DNA from: Sphingobium aromaticiconvertens
GTDB taxonomy: Bacteria; Pseudomonadota; Alphaproteobacteria; Sphingomonadales; Sphingomonadaceae
Direction of reading: 5' to 3'
Assembly: GCF_037154075.1 (NCBI RefSeq)
Contig: NZ_JBANRJ010000006.1
Coordinates: 1 to 64,000, forward strand
Length of the DNA stretch: 64,000 bases
Shown: positions 35,342 through 42,780 of the stretch, one piece after another
Layout: every line of letters starts with the position of its first letter
Numbering within the stretch: the first letter of the stretch is position 1
Translations under genes and position numbers: made by a program
Notes under the pieces: model-generated
What the model was told of the DNA's origin: nothing
Database searches by the model: none
The model's input: the letters and a program-made list of their open reading frames with translations, nothing else

Positions 35342-36271
35342 TCAAATCTGTGCCATTGGTGCTGACGGCGGACAGTCGGCTGCGGCACCGCCGAAGCTCT
35401 TGAGGTATGCGAAGGCCTGCTCGGCCTTGGCGGCGGCATGGATGATCGCGGTCTTGTCGCCGCGCAGGATGCCGAGCCAATGCCCGACATAGCTCGCATG
35501 GCTGTCATGAAGCACGTTGGGGAGTGCGAGGTCTGCGCAGCAGAGCCCTGCGCCGACCTCAGCTACGAGTTCCTCGAACGAATATGCCTTGTCGCCGAAG
35601 CGTTTGCCGAAGGTCCGTGCGAGCCTGTTGGCATGGCCCGACCAGTGCACGGTCTCGTGGCAGCGGGTCGAAGCGTAGTGATCCATACTGCGGAAGGCCG
35701 TTCGGTTTGGCAGCTGGATATGGTCGAAGGTGGGACTGAAATAGGCCTGGTTCCCGCCATGGCGTACATCGGCGGGAATGACAGCGAAGAAGGCGTCGAT
35801 CGCCGCCTGACGCTCGGACGGGACTGGAGGTTGCTCGGGCTCGTCGGATGGATAGAAATAGGGCGGAAGGCCGTCCACCTGATCGGCATTGTAGACGATG
35901 TAGTGGCGCAGGAAGCGGATGCTGCGCTCCACCTCCTTGCCGGTTTCGGGATGTTCCTCGCGTTTCTTGAACGAGGAGTAGTAGACCGACAGCGCGCCGG
36001 TCTCGCCTTTGCGAACATGGCCACCCAGCGTTTCCGCCTGGCGCCAGGTCATCCAGTAGCGCGAACGATAACCCTGGGCATCGCCGAGCGCCCATAAATA
36101 GAGCACGTTGATGCCCTTATAGGGCGTTCCGCAGTGACGCAGGGGACGGCCCCCTGCCCCATTCGACCGCCAAGGCCGCGACCAGGGCGGGACGCCCTCC
36201 TCGAGTTTGCGGATGATGAGGTCGGTGATTTCCGCGGCAACGTCGCGGCTGGAGCGTTTCGCAAGGGGCAT
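35342..36271 (-). CDS. ardC: ArdC-type antirestriction protein, C-terminus replaced by IS end
   Basis: A 309-residue ArdC/DUF1738 protein. The N-terminal ssDNA-binding domain includes ITDLIIRKLEEGVPPWSRPW, YKGINVLYLW and WMTWRQAETLGGHVRKGE. The C-terminal zincin-like domain has STRCHETVHWSGH (HExxH variant HETVH, residues 205-209) and FEELVAEVGAGLCCADL. ArdC binds single-stranded DNA and protects incoming plasmid DNA from restriction. The last about eleven codons and the stop come from the IS3 right end, so the native tail is lost, though both domains appear whole. Confidence 0.9.
   Translation of the reverse strand: MPLAKRSSRDVAAEITDLIIRKLEEGVPPWSRPWRSNGAGGRPLRHCGTPYKGINVLYLWALGDAQGYRSRYWMTWRQAETLGGHVRKGETGALSVYYSSFKKREEHPETGKEVERSIRFLRHYIVYNADQVDGLPPYFYPSDEPEQPPVPSERQAAIDAFFAVIPADVRHGGNQAYFSPTFDHIQLPNRTAFRSMDHYASTRCHETVHWSGHANRLARTFGKRFGDKAYSFEELVAEVGAGLCCADLALPNVLHDSHASYVGHWLGILRGDKTAIIHAAAKAEQAFAYLKSFGGAAADCPPSAPMAQI
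35349..35374 (-). repeat. right terminal inverted repeat of the IS3 element
   Basis: Read on the minus strand it begins TGTCCGCCGTCAG and ends ATGGCACA, complementing the left end. The last codons and the stop of the ardC frame lie inside it. Confidence 0.85.
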
Positions 36272-36351
36272 GGCAGGTCTCCGGGCGGAACGAGAAAGTG
36301 CCGCCGGCGCAAGAACAGGCGCCGGCGGCTAGGCATCCAGGAGAAAGAGGA

Positions 36352-38442
36352 TCAGGCCGCGAGGGCATCCTGATCCGGCGCTTCCGCGTTGACCGCGGGC
36401 TCGTCGGCGCCAGCCGCGTTCGCCCCTTCCGTATCCTCGGCATCTTCAGCGACGCTGGCTTCCTCGGCGGGCTCGAGGCCCTCCGCGTCGGCCTTGTCGA
36501 GGAACTGCATGGCGTTTGGCACCCAGGCGAGCGCGGCATCCCGAACCTCGGGCTCGACGATCGCCTCGCCGGCGAACAGCTTCGCGCACGATTCCGAGAT
36601 CTCCGACTTCTTCATCGTCGCGTGCCGCGCGGTCTGCGCCGCGCCGCCGACATCGGCGAGCAACGTCAGGATCGAGCCCTTGCTGATGCGGTCGAAGAAG
36701 TTCTCCGAGGTCGGCCGCCACCAGCTTGCAACATCGACTTCCATGATCGTCGCCAGCCGGTTGTGCAGCGGGCATTGCTCGGCGCGGTAGCTCGCCTTCG
36801 CCTCGAGCGACATCGCGACGATGTAAGCGAGCCAGGCGGCCTTGCTGTCGTCGTCCAGTGCCCGGAACGCCTCGAACCGGTCGACCTCGGACTTGTGCTC
36901 CGTCCAGCTTGCATCGAGACCGTCATGCGCTTCGGCGAGATAGCCCCGCGCGCGCGTCGCCGGCTGCTCGCCGCTCACCGGATCCTGCGGCGAACGCGCG
37001 CGAATGGTCGAGCCATAGGCGCTGAACGTGCTGGTGCGATCGTCGATCATGACGAAGAGCGCATAGTCGAGCGCCAGGGCCGGATTGCTGAGCAGGGTCG
37101 CAGCGAGCACGTCACGCCGCTGCATCGCCAGTTCGTCGTAGAGCCGGGCACTCAGCGGCTTGCCCCCCGGGGCGATGGCCTCGGGCGGCGGGGCGGGCGG
37201 CGTGTAGCTGCTGCCCGAGCCGGTCGAGCCGCCTCCGCCAGCACCGTCGTCGTGGCCCTCGTCGCCGTCTTCACCAGAGCCGCCGACGCGGACCGGTTCC
37301 TCGCTGTAGTATTCGGTATCGAGGACCATCTCGCCTTTCGGCGTCAGCTTGAGGAACGCGCCGACGAGCGGCTTGAGCTCATCGGGTAGCAGCGGCGTCA
37401 CATTGTGGATCGCATGCATTTCGTCGTCGAGGGCGTCATATTCCTGGTCGAGCGCCTTGTAGGCGTCCTCCGTGAGGGACTCGTCATCCATTTCCTCGGT
37501 GATGGCGTTCTGGCGCTCATCGATGGCGTTCAGGCGCCCGACCTGCTCATCCGTGAGATTCGGCCTGGGAAGGATCACCCGGTAGAGGCCAGCGGCCGCG
37601 CTGTGCGTGTAGTTCGACGCGATCGGCCGGATCCACGCGAGGCCCAGCTCTTCACCGACGCGCTTGGCTTCCGCTTCCATGATGTCGGCGGCGAGACGCT
37701 GCGCGATCTCGGGGTTGACCCATTTATCGCCACTGTCGCTGAAGAGGTCGCGGTCGACCTTGCCACCGGCCTCGGCGTAGCGGTCCTCGCCGATCAGGAT
37801 CGCGACCGGATCAGTCGATTTCATGGTTTCGTTGGCGATGACGCGGCGGATCGTGTCGGCGTTGGAATAGCTGGTGCCGTAGCTGTTCCAAACGAGGAGC
37901 TGCTTCTCCTGGTTCTCGGTCGAGGCATAGGCCTTGGCGACGTCGAGGGTGATCGTGCCGTCGGTAAGCGCCTCGAAGATCGGTTCGGCCAGCGTGGCGA
38001 GACGGAGGCGACCTTCGACGAACCGGCGGGTCAGGCCGAAGCGCTTGGCGACGCCGTCGATGTCGTTGTTGAGGCCGATAAAATACTGGAAGGCCCGGCA
38101 TTCTTCGGCCGGCGTCATCTTGAGCTGGTGGAAGTTCGCCGCTGTCGAGGTTTCGGACAGCGTCGCCTCGTCGCCGACCAGTACCTTGACGGGAACGTCA
38201 TAGGTCTCGGCGTCGATCACGCCCCGCCCGGCGAGCATCAGAAGACCGCGCAGCCGCCGGCCGCCGTCGAACACCTCGAAGGTGCCGCGTGGCTTCTTGA
38301 CGGGCGTGACGAGCAGATTCTGCAGGACGCCGCGGGCTTCGAGATCGGCGGCCATCTGCGGGATCTCGAGGAGATCGTCGGGCCGCTTGCGAACATTGAT
38401 GGGGGAAAGCGTAAGCTTCGAGAGCTTTACGGTAGTGGTCAT
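36352..38442 (-). CDS. large ParB/Srx-domain plasmid protein
   Basis: A 696-residue protein with an N-terminal ParB-like nuclease/CTPase domain: KLSKLTLSPINVRK, LLVTPVKKPRGTFEVFDGGR and RRLRGLL. A helix-turn-helix region (GVAKRFGLTRRFVEGRLRLA) follows near residue 145, then a long C-terminal part with a Gly/Ser-rich linker (about residues 420-450) and an acidic, Ala-rich tail. It is far longer than chromosomal ParB (about 300 residues), a layout common on plasmids and ICEs in this group. The start MTTTVKLSKL (38442) is preferred to 38565. No ParA is adjacent, which argues for a role other than simple partition. Confidence 0.88.
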   Translation of the reverse strand: MTTTVKLSKLTLSPINVRKRPDDLLEIPQMAADLEARGVLQNLLVTPVKKPRGTFEVFDGGRRLRGLLMLAGRGVIDAETYDVPVKVLVGDEATLSETSTAANFHQLKMTPAEECRAFQYFIGLNNDIDGVAKRFGLTRRFVEGRLRLATLAEPIFEALTDGTITLDVAKAYASTENQEKQLLVWNSYGTSYSNADTIRRVIANETMKSTDPVAILIGEDRYAEAGGKVDRDLFSDSGDKWVNPEIAQRLAADIMEAEAKRVGEELGLAWIRPIASNYTHSAAAGLYRVILPRPNLTDEQVGRLNAIDERQNAITEEMDDESLTEDAYKALDQEYDALDDEMHAIHNVTPLLPDELKPLVGAFLKLTPKGEMVLDTEYYSEEPVRVGGSGEDGDEGHDDGAGGGGSTGSGSSYTPPAPPPEAIAPGGKPLSARLYDELAMQRRDVLAATLLSNPALALDYALFVMIDDRTSTFSAYGSTIRARSPQDPVSGEQPATRARGYLAEAHDGLDASWTEHKSEVDRFEAFRALDDDSKAAWLAYIVAMSLEAKASYRAEQCPLHNRLATIMEVDVASWWRPTSENFFDRISKGSILTLLADVGGAAQTARHATMKKSEISESCAKLFAGEAIVEPEVRDAALAWVPNAMQFLDKADAEGLEPAEEASVAEDAEDTEGANAAGADEPAVNAEAPDQDALAA

Positions 38443-38695
38443 CGGAGGAACTCCTTCTGGCATCCGGATCAACCCGGACACCAGCTCCGCTCCCCCTTCC
38501 CTTTCTTGAATTTGGGCCCGTACCGCCCCAGTGCCGGCATGACTGCCGGCAACAGACGAAAGCAACAGCGCGATTTTGGTGGGTCGGCTTTCGAGCGATA
38601 CCGACCGGGCGAAGACACGACATTCAACGCGACGTCGGTTTTTTTACTTCCAGTGAACTCGCTGGCGACTACGCTTGCGCTGCAAGGGGGTGCAT
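38443..38695. other. divergent promoter region between parB-like and PLD genes
   Basis: About 250 bases. A T-run (TTTTTTT) near 38639 precedes the PLD start region and the sequence is less GC-rich than its surroundings. No perfect palindrome was found. Confidence 0.4.
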
Positions 38696-41047
38696 GTGAA
38701 TCCGCTCGATCTGATCTCGGCCGCGCCGTGGAAACGGGCCGCCTTCACGACCTATGCGCTCTCGTTGTCCTTCTTCGAGGCGGTACTGCTCGACGCCTTG
38801 CTACGGGGCGGCGGTCGCAATGCCCTCATCCTGGCAGATCCCGAAGGTGTTCGCGCAGGTCTCAGCGAGGAAGGCGCGCGCAGAGTGGGACGCGATTATG
38901 AGATCGAGCCGGTCGCCTGCGTCAATCACGGCGTCTTTCACGCGAAGGTTGGCGCTCTGTTCGCCGATGACGACGCCCACTTGCTCGTCGGCTCCGGTAA
39001 TCTGACGTTCGCCGGCTGGGGCGGCAATCTCGAGCTGGTCGAGCATCTGCATCCGAGCTTCGCGGCCGAGGCATTCGATGATGCCGCCGGCTTTTTCGAG
39101 CAGCTATCGGGATCGGAGCAAATCGTTACTACAGCCGGAGAGGCATGCGACGCGATCGCCGGGTCTTTGCGACGATCGGCGCAAGGCCATGCGCGCCCGG
39201 ACAACATCCATTTGCTGCACAGCCTCGACGGGGCGATCGCCGAACAGCTCGCACTCTACGCCGAAGATCTCGGTGGTGTGACGCGTATGACGGCCATTTC
39301 GCCCTATTATGACCTGCGTGGTGAGGGTCTCGATGCGCTCGCCGCAATGCTGGAAATCGAGAGCGCAGATCTGCATGCTCACCCGGCGGGCACGGTTCGC
39401 GGACAAGGCTCGAATTCTTGGCCATTCGATGGCACCTCGCAGTGGAGGGCCGTCAACGCGGCCGATGCATTTGGACAGGACGACCGGCCGCTCCACGCCA
39501 AATCGCTCGAACTGGTATGTCGCAAGGGGCGCCTTGTTCTCAGCGGCAGCGCGAATATGACTCATGCCGGCCTGTTCGGGCGGAACATCGAGGCCGGTGT
39601 TCTTCGCATTCAACGCAACAGCAAGTCCTATTGGGCCACGGCGAAGGCAAGTGCCCCGCTTCGTCCTGCAACCGACGAACTGGACAAGCCGGAGTCCGCG
39701 TTGCCTTCGATCGGCATTCTCAGCGCCTCGCTCGAAGGCGAGATGATAAGCGGCCGTGCGCTGGCGCCGCGACTGACTGGACTGGTGGACGCCTTCCTGC
39801 GAACGCCGAGTTCGTCCCACGTGGTCGGTCGGGTGCAGATCGCCGATGACGGGACCTTCCTGTTGTCGGCGCCAGGTATCGAGTTCGAAAGCTGGGAAAA
39901 TGGGCGTCTGATTCTCGGCTTCGAACGCGATGGCAAACGATGGGAGGGGTTTGTCTCGATCGCGGCCGCGCTCGAACTCATCCGGCGTACCGGATCAATC
40001 GCGCCGCGCCTGATGGCAATGCTCGCTGGTACGGAGACTCCAACCGATGTCGCCGCTATCCTGGCCTGGTTCCGCGAAGACACGAGCCGGCTGCCAGCCT
40101 CTCTCGCGATTGGCGGAGGCGGTGAGTCCGCTCGGTCCGACGCAGTGCAAGGCTTCGTGACGCTAGCCGACCTTAAGGCCGCGGGTCTTGGTGTACGTGC
40201 CGGGAGCGAAGCGGAAAAAGGCGAGACATCGTCGGCCTGGCGGCACGCAATGGCATTAATTCGCGCTGCCTTCACACAGTCGCGCGGGCCATGGGGCGGT
40301 GGCGGCGAGACCGACGATGATGATGACGAGGATGAAAAGGACCGGGAAAAGCGCGCGCGATCCGAGGAATCGGCGAACCACCGGTCGCTCCAGCTCTTCG
40401 ACGAACTCTTGAACGCGATGCTCTCGCCCGAAGTGCAGGGTCGCAATGCGCTGATGGCGCTGTCGCTATCGCATTTCCTCGCCGACCGTATTCGACCTGC
40501 GCCAGGGAAGGTGCAGGTCTGGCTCGAAAAGGTGCTGCCTCAGATAGCAAGCTTCGACGGTCCGGAGAGCGATCTGGCCGTCGCATCTGTCCTCCTGCAC
40601 CACGCTGCCGATCGGCGCGGCGAAAACGCTATCAGGGCACGTCGCTATTTTCTACGGCGCAGGATTGATCCTGCGTCTCTCATTGTCCTCCCGGATGTCA
40701 TTCCCGCGTTCACTGCTCTGCTGGGGTCAGGCATCGATCTTGGCGGCTTTCTATCCGAGGTAATGGGGGCTCGGACGATGGGCGAGCAGATCGGCGCCTA
40801 TCTGGCCGCCGGTGAGGGTGGAGGGCCTCCGGCCGGTTTTGACAGCCTCACCGCGTCGCCTCACTGGCCGTATCTTGGCCGGGCTCTCACCGATCCGTCT
40901 TCGTTCGCCAAGCTGATCGTGCTCGACAGCTTCCGGCCGTCCTGTCCGCGCTGCAACATGCGACTGCCTCTCGCGGCAGGAGAAGATCTACGCATGCGAG
41001 GGCTGACCACTTGCTGCGGCCGGATCCTCATCAATCGGGATTGCTGA
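38696..41047 (+). CDS. phospholipase D-like double-HKD protein, candidate defence nuclease
   Basis: A 783-residue protein. Two HKD-type half-sites are clear: HAKVGALFADDDAHLLVGSG with GSGNLT (His82, Lys84) and LHAKSLELV with SGSANMT (His267, Lys269). Together these form one PLD active site as in nuclease or phospholipase members. After a central region there is a strongly acidic stretch (TDDDDDEDEKDREK, about residue 540), then a helical domain and a C-terminal CPRC...CC set that may bind zinc. GTG 38696 follows AAGGGGG; a TTG at 38675 is also in frame. It is coupled to the next gene (stop 3 bases before its ATG). The role is unknown. Confidence 0.8.
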   Translation: MNPLDLISAAPWKRAAFTTYALSLSFFEAVLLDALLRGGGRNALILADPEGVRAGLSEEGARRVGRDYEIEPVACVNHGVFHAKVGALFADDDAHLLVGSGNLTFAGWGGNLELVEHLHPSFAAEAFDDAAGFFEQLSGSEQIVTTAGEACDAIAGSLRRSAQGHARPDNIHLLHSLDGAIAEQLALYAEDLGGVTRMTAISPYYDLRGEGLDALAAMLEIESADLHAHPAGTVRGQGSNSWPFDGTSQWRAVNAADAFGQDDRPLHAKSLELVCRKGRLVLSGSANMTHAGLFGRNIEAGVLRIQRNSKSYWATAKASAPLRPATDELDKPESALPSIGILSASLEGEMISGRALAPRLTGLVDAFLRTPSSSHVVGRVQIADDGTFLLSAPGIEFESWENGRLILGFERDGKRWEGFVSIAAALELIRRTGSIAPRLMAMLAGTETPTDVAAILAWFREDTSRLPASLAIGGGGESARSDAVQGFVTLADLKAAGLGVRAGSEAEKGETSSAWRHAMALIRAAFTQSRGPWGGGGETDDDDDEDEKDREKRARSEESANHRSLQLFDELLNAMLSPEVQGRNALMALSLSHFLADRIRPAPGKVQVWLEKVLPQIASFDGPESDLAVASVLLHHAADRRGENAIRARRYFLRRRIDPASLIVLPDVIPAFTALLGSGIDLGGFLSEVMGARTMGEQIGAYLAAGEGGGPPAGFDSLTASPHWPYLGRALTDPSSFAKLIVLDSFRPSCPRCNMRLPLAAGEDLRMRGLTTCCGRILINRDC

Positions 41048-41049
41048 CG

Positions 41050-42546
41050 ATGGCCGAGCTGAATGAACTCCTCGAAATCGCGCGCAATGCCGGCGAGCCG
41101 CGGACGATTGACCGAAGCAAGATCGACTTCGGCGGCGTGGATCCGCTCGGCCTGAGGCAGATTAATTTCGGCCTTATGGATCGAGTCCTGCCCGATCTGA
41201 ACAATGTCACCAGCCATATTCGTCCCTATACGCTGATGGCGTGGGCCTGGCGGCGTGTTCGGCATATTCTCGAGAGGAGCAAGCGACCGAGCGCGCTTCC
41301 CGAGGAGATGCGCGATTTCGTTGATCGGATCGAGGCAATCTATGCCTGGTCCCAGTTCCTGGTCGATCCCCGCGCCGACATACCAGGGGCGCAAGCGATG
41401 CGATCGATGCTTGATTGCGCCCAATATCAATTTGATGGCGAGGAATGGGCTGGCCGGCGGAACATGCGGCGCTATTCGACCGGCTTCATCTCGCCGCTGA
41501 ATTACGGGCCAAGCCTGCGCACGATGGGGTGGCTGGTTCCCGTCGAGGGAGCGGCGGGGATCTTCCAGCCTGATCCATCGCTTGATGCCGTGCTCGACAT
41601 CTTTGAGAAGCGCTTCGAGAGCGAATTGGAGCACGAGGCGTTCAGCCGTTTCGGTAGGGTCACCGTGAAGCGCGCGGATGCGGAACGTTGGGGCAAGCTC
41701 TGGGCCTTGGAGAAGCCGAGGCCGGCCGAGGCGAAGGCGATGTTTGGGCGGCTTGGCGGGGAACGCGCGGCACCGGCGCGCCGGAAAGGTGTCGCGCTGA
41801 TCCAAGCGGCCTTTGCCGATCTGGAGGACGAGGAAGCAACCTATGAGGATATCAGGGTGCGGATGGCCGACCGGGCAGCAGTATGGAGGGGCCCGGAAGA
41901 TCGGCCGGCTGCGGCGGACGAGTGGCGGATGGTCCAGATACGTCAGCTCTTCCGGCTTGCGCTCGAAAGCCTGTTCTATTGGACGATAGGCAGGCTCCTG
42001 CCAGGCCCCCTGTCCACTGCGCAATTGGCCGAGGCGTTTCTCGCGGCCCTGGACGAGCCCGCCCTGCCCGATGTCGCCGGTGCCTGGATTCTCGCTTCGA
42101 AAGACACGACGAACCCGGTCGAGCATCTTCGCGCGCTGCAGGCCGCGCTACGCGATCAGAGCCAACTCCCGCCGGCCATCGTTGCGGCCTTGGCGCTCTG
42201 TTTGCGGGAGGCACCCAGCCAGGCACATCCGTTCGAGAACTTCGATCGCCTACCGCTGAGCCGGGCCAAGAAGGAAGCCGAAACTTGGCGAGCGCTTTCG
42301 CCGGCGCGTTTTGTCGCTCGCATCTTCGAGATCTGGATCATGGCCCAGCACGCGTACTGGTCGGTGGGACGCGGTCTCGCTGATGCGCGAAACAAGGGTA
42401 AGACCATCCTTCGGTTACGCATCGTCATGGAAGAGGGTGGCTGGACGTTGACACCCGGCACGACGCGACAGGGAAATCCTCCCGAGCCTACACCTGACCG
42501 TCTCGAAACCGCGATCAGTCTTCTGGTGGAATGCGGACGGCTATGA
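41050..42546 (+). CDS. unknown protein, partner of the PLD-like gene
   Basis: A 498-residue protein with no family I recognise. The start MAELNELLEIAR is 3 bases after the upstream stop. Notable segments are DPLGLRQINFGLMDRVLPDL, NNVTSHIRPYTLMAWAWRRV and a C-terminal WIMAQHAYWSVGRGLADARN, with many Trp, Arg and hydrophobic residues but no signal peptide and no membrane helix. The first section suggests a conserved N-terminal domain, and the long helical remainder resembles a scaffold or sensor. Tight coupling suggests it forms a complex with the PLD-like protein. No catalytic motif was found. Confidence 0.75.
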   Translation: MAELNELLEIARNAGEPRTIDRSKIDFGGVDPLGLRQINFGLMDRVLPDLNNVTSHIRPYTLMAWAWRRVRHILERSKRPSALPEEMRDFVDRIEAIYAWSQFLVDPRADIPGAQAMRSMLDCAQYQFDGEEWAGRRNMRRYSTGFISPLNYGPSLRTMGWLVPVEGAAGIFQPDPSLDAVLDIFEKRFESELEHEAFSRFGRVTVKRADAERWGKLWALEKPRPAEAKAMFGRLGGERAAPARRKGVALIQAAFADLEDEEATYEDIRVRMADRAAVWRGPEDRPAAADEWRMVQIRQLFRLALESLFYWTIGRLLPGPLSTAQLAEAFLAALDEPALPDVAGAWILASKDTTNPVEHLRALQAALRDQSQLPPAIVAALALCLREAPSQAHPFENFDRLPLSRAKKEAETWRALSPARFVARIFEIWIMAQHAYWSVGRGLADARNKGKTILRLRIVMEEGGWTLTPGTTRQGNPPEPTPDRLETAISLLVECGRL

Positions 42547-42657
42547 GTTATCGGCGCCGGCCCACATGTCGCGTTCGTTGGCGCACGCCATGAGGTAGCA
42601 CCGTCATGCAACCCGAAGGCTATCGGGTAGCCAGACTTGGTCCGCTCTCACCTAGGC

Positions 42658-42692
42658 AGCCTGCCGGGATTCACTTGGCAGGCTCTTCTTTT
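42658..42692 (+). terminator. rho-independent terminator after the PLD operon
   Basis: AGCCTGCC, 11-nt loop, GGCAGGCT, then CTTCTTTT. The stem is perfect and is followed by a T-rich run, ending the plus-strand pair of genes before the convergent methylase-helicase half. Confidence 0.7.
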
Positions 42693-42780
42693 GGCCGGCT
42701 CGACTGGCCGACAGTGATTGCCATCCGAGGCCTCCGTGCGAGGAATTTCTACAATTCCCTAACAGTATAGAGCTTCGCAT

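Larger units (their letters stand above)
33852..35374 (-). mobile_element. IS3-family insertion sequence, 1523 bp
   Basis: Two minus-strand genes in IS3 order (orfA upstream, orfB overlapping) are bounded by 26-bp imperfect terminal inverted repeats starting TGTCCG and ending GGCACA; 21 of 26 positions match. Ends of the TG...CA type fit the IS3 family. No matching target duplication is visible: the left flank is GGCCAAC and the right flank GTCGGCT. The left flank is a thiolase gene and the right flank is the end of ardC, so the element lies at a rearrangement junction. Confidence 0.88.

Noticed and set aside
38675..38695. TTG at 38675 as the start of the PLD-like protein
   Set aside because: The GTG at 38696 has AAGGGGG at a suitable distance and gives an N-terminus MNPLDLI; the TTG has no upstream ribosome binding site.
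37405..38901. 498-codon plus-strand frame
   Set aside because: Antisense to the ParB-like gene and overlapping the PLD start; composition is typical of a shadow.
42606..42770. 54-codon plus-strand frame after the PLD operon
   Set aside because: It spans the terminator stem-loop and has no ribosome binding site or recognisable motif.
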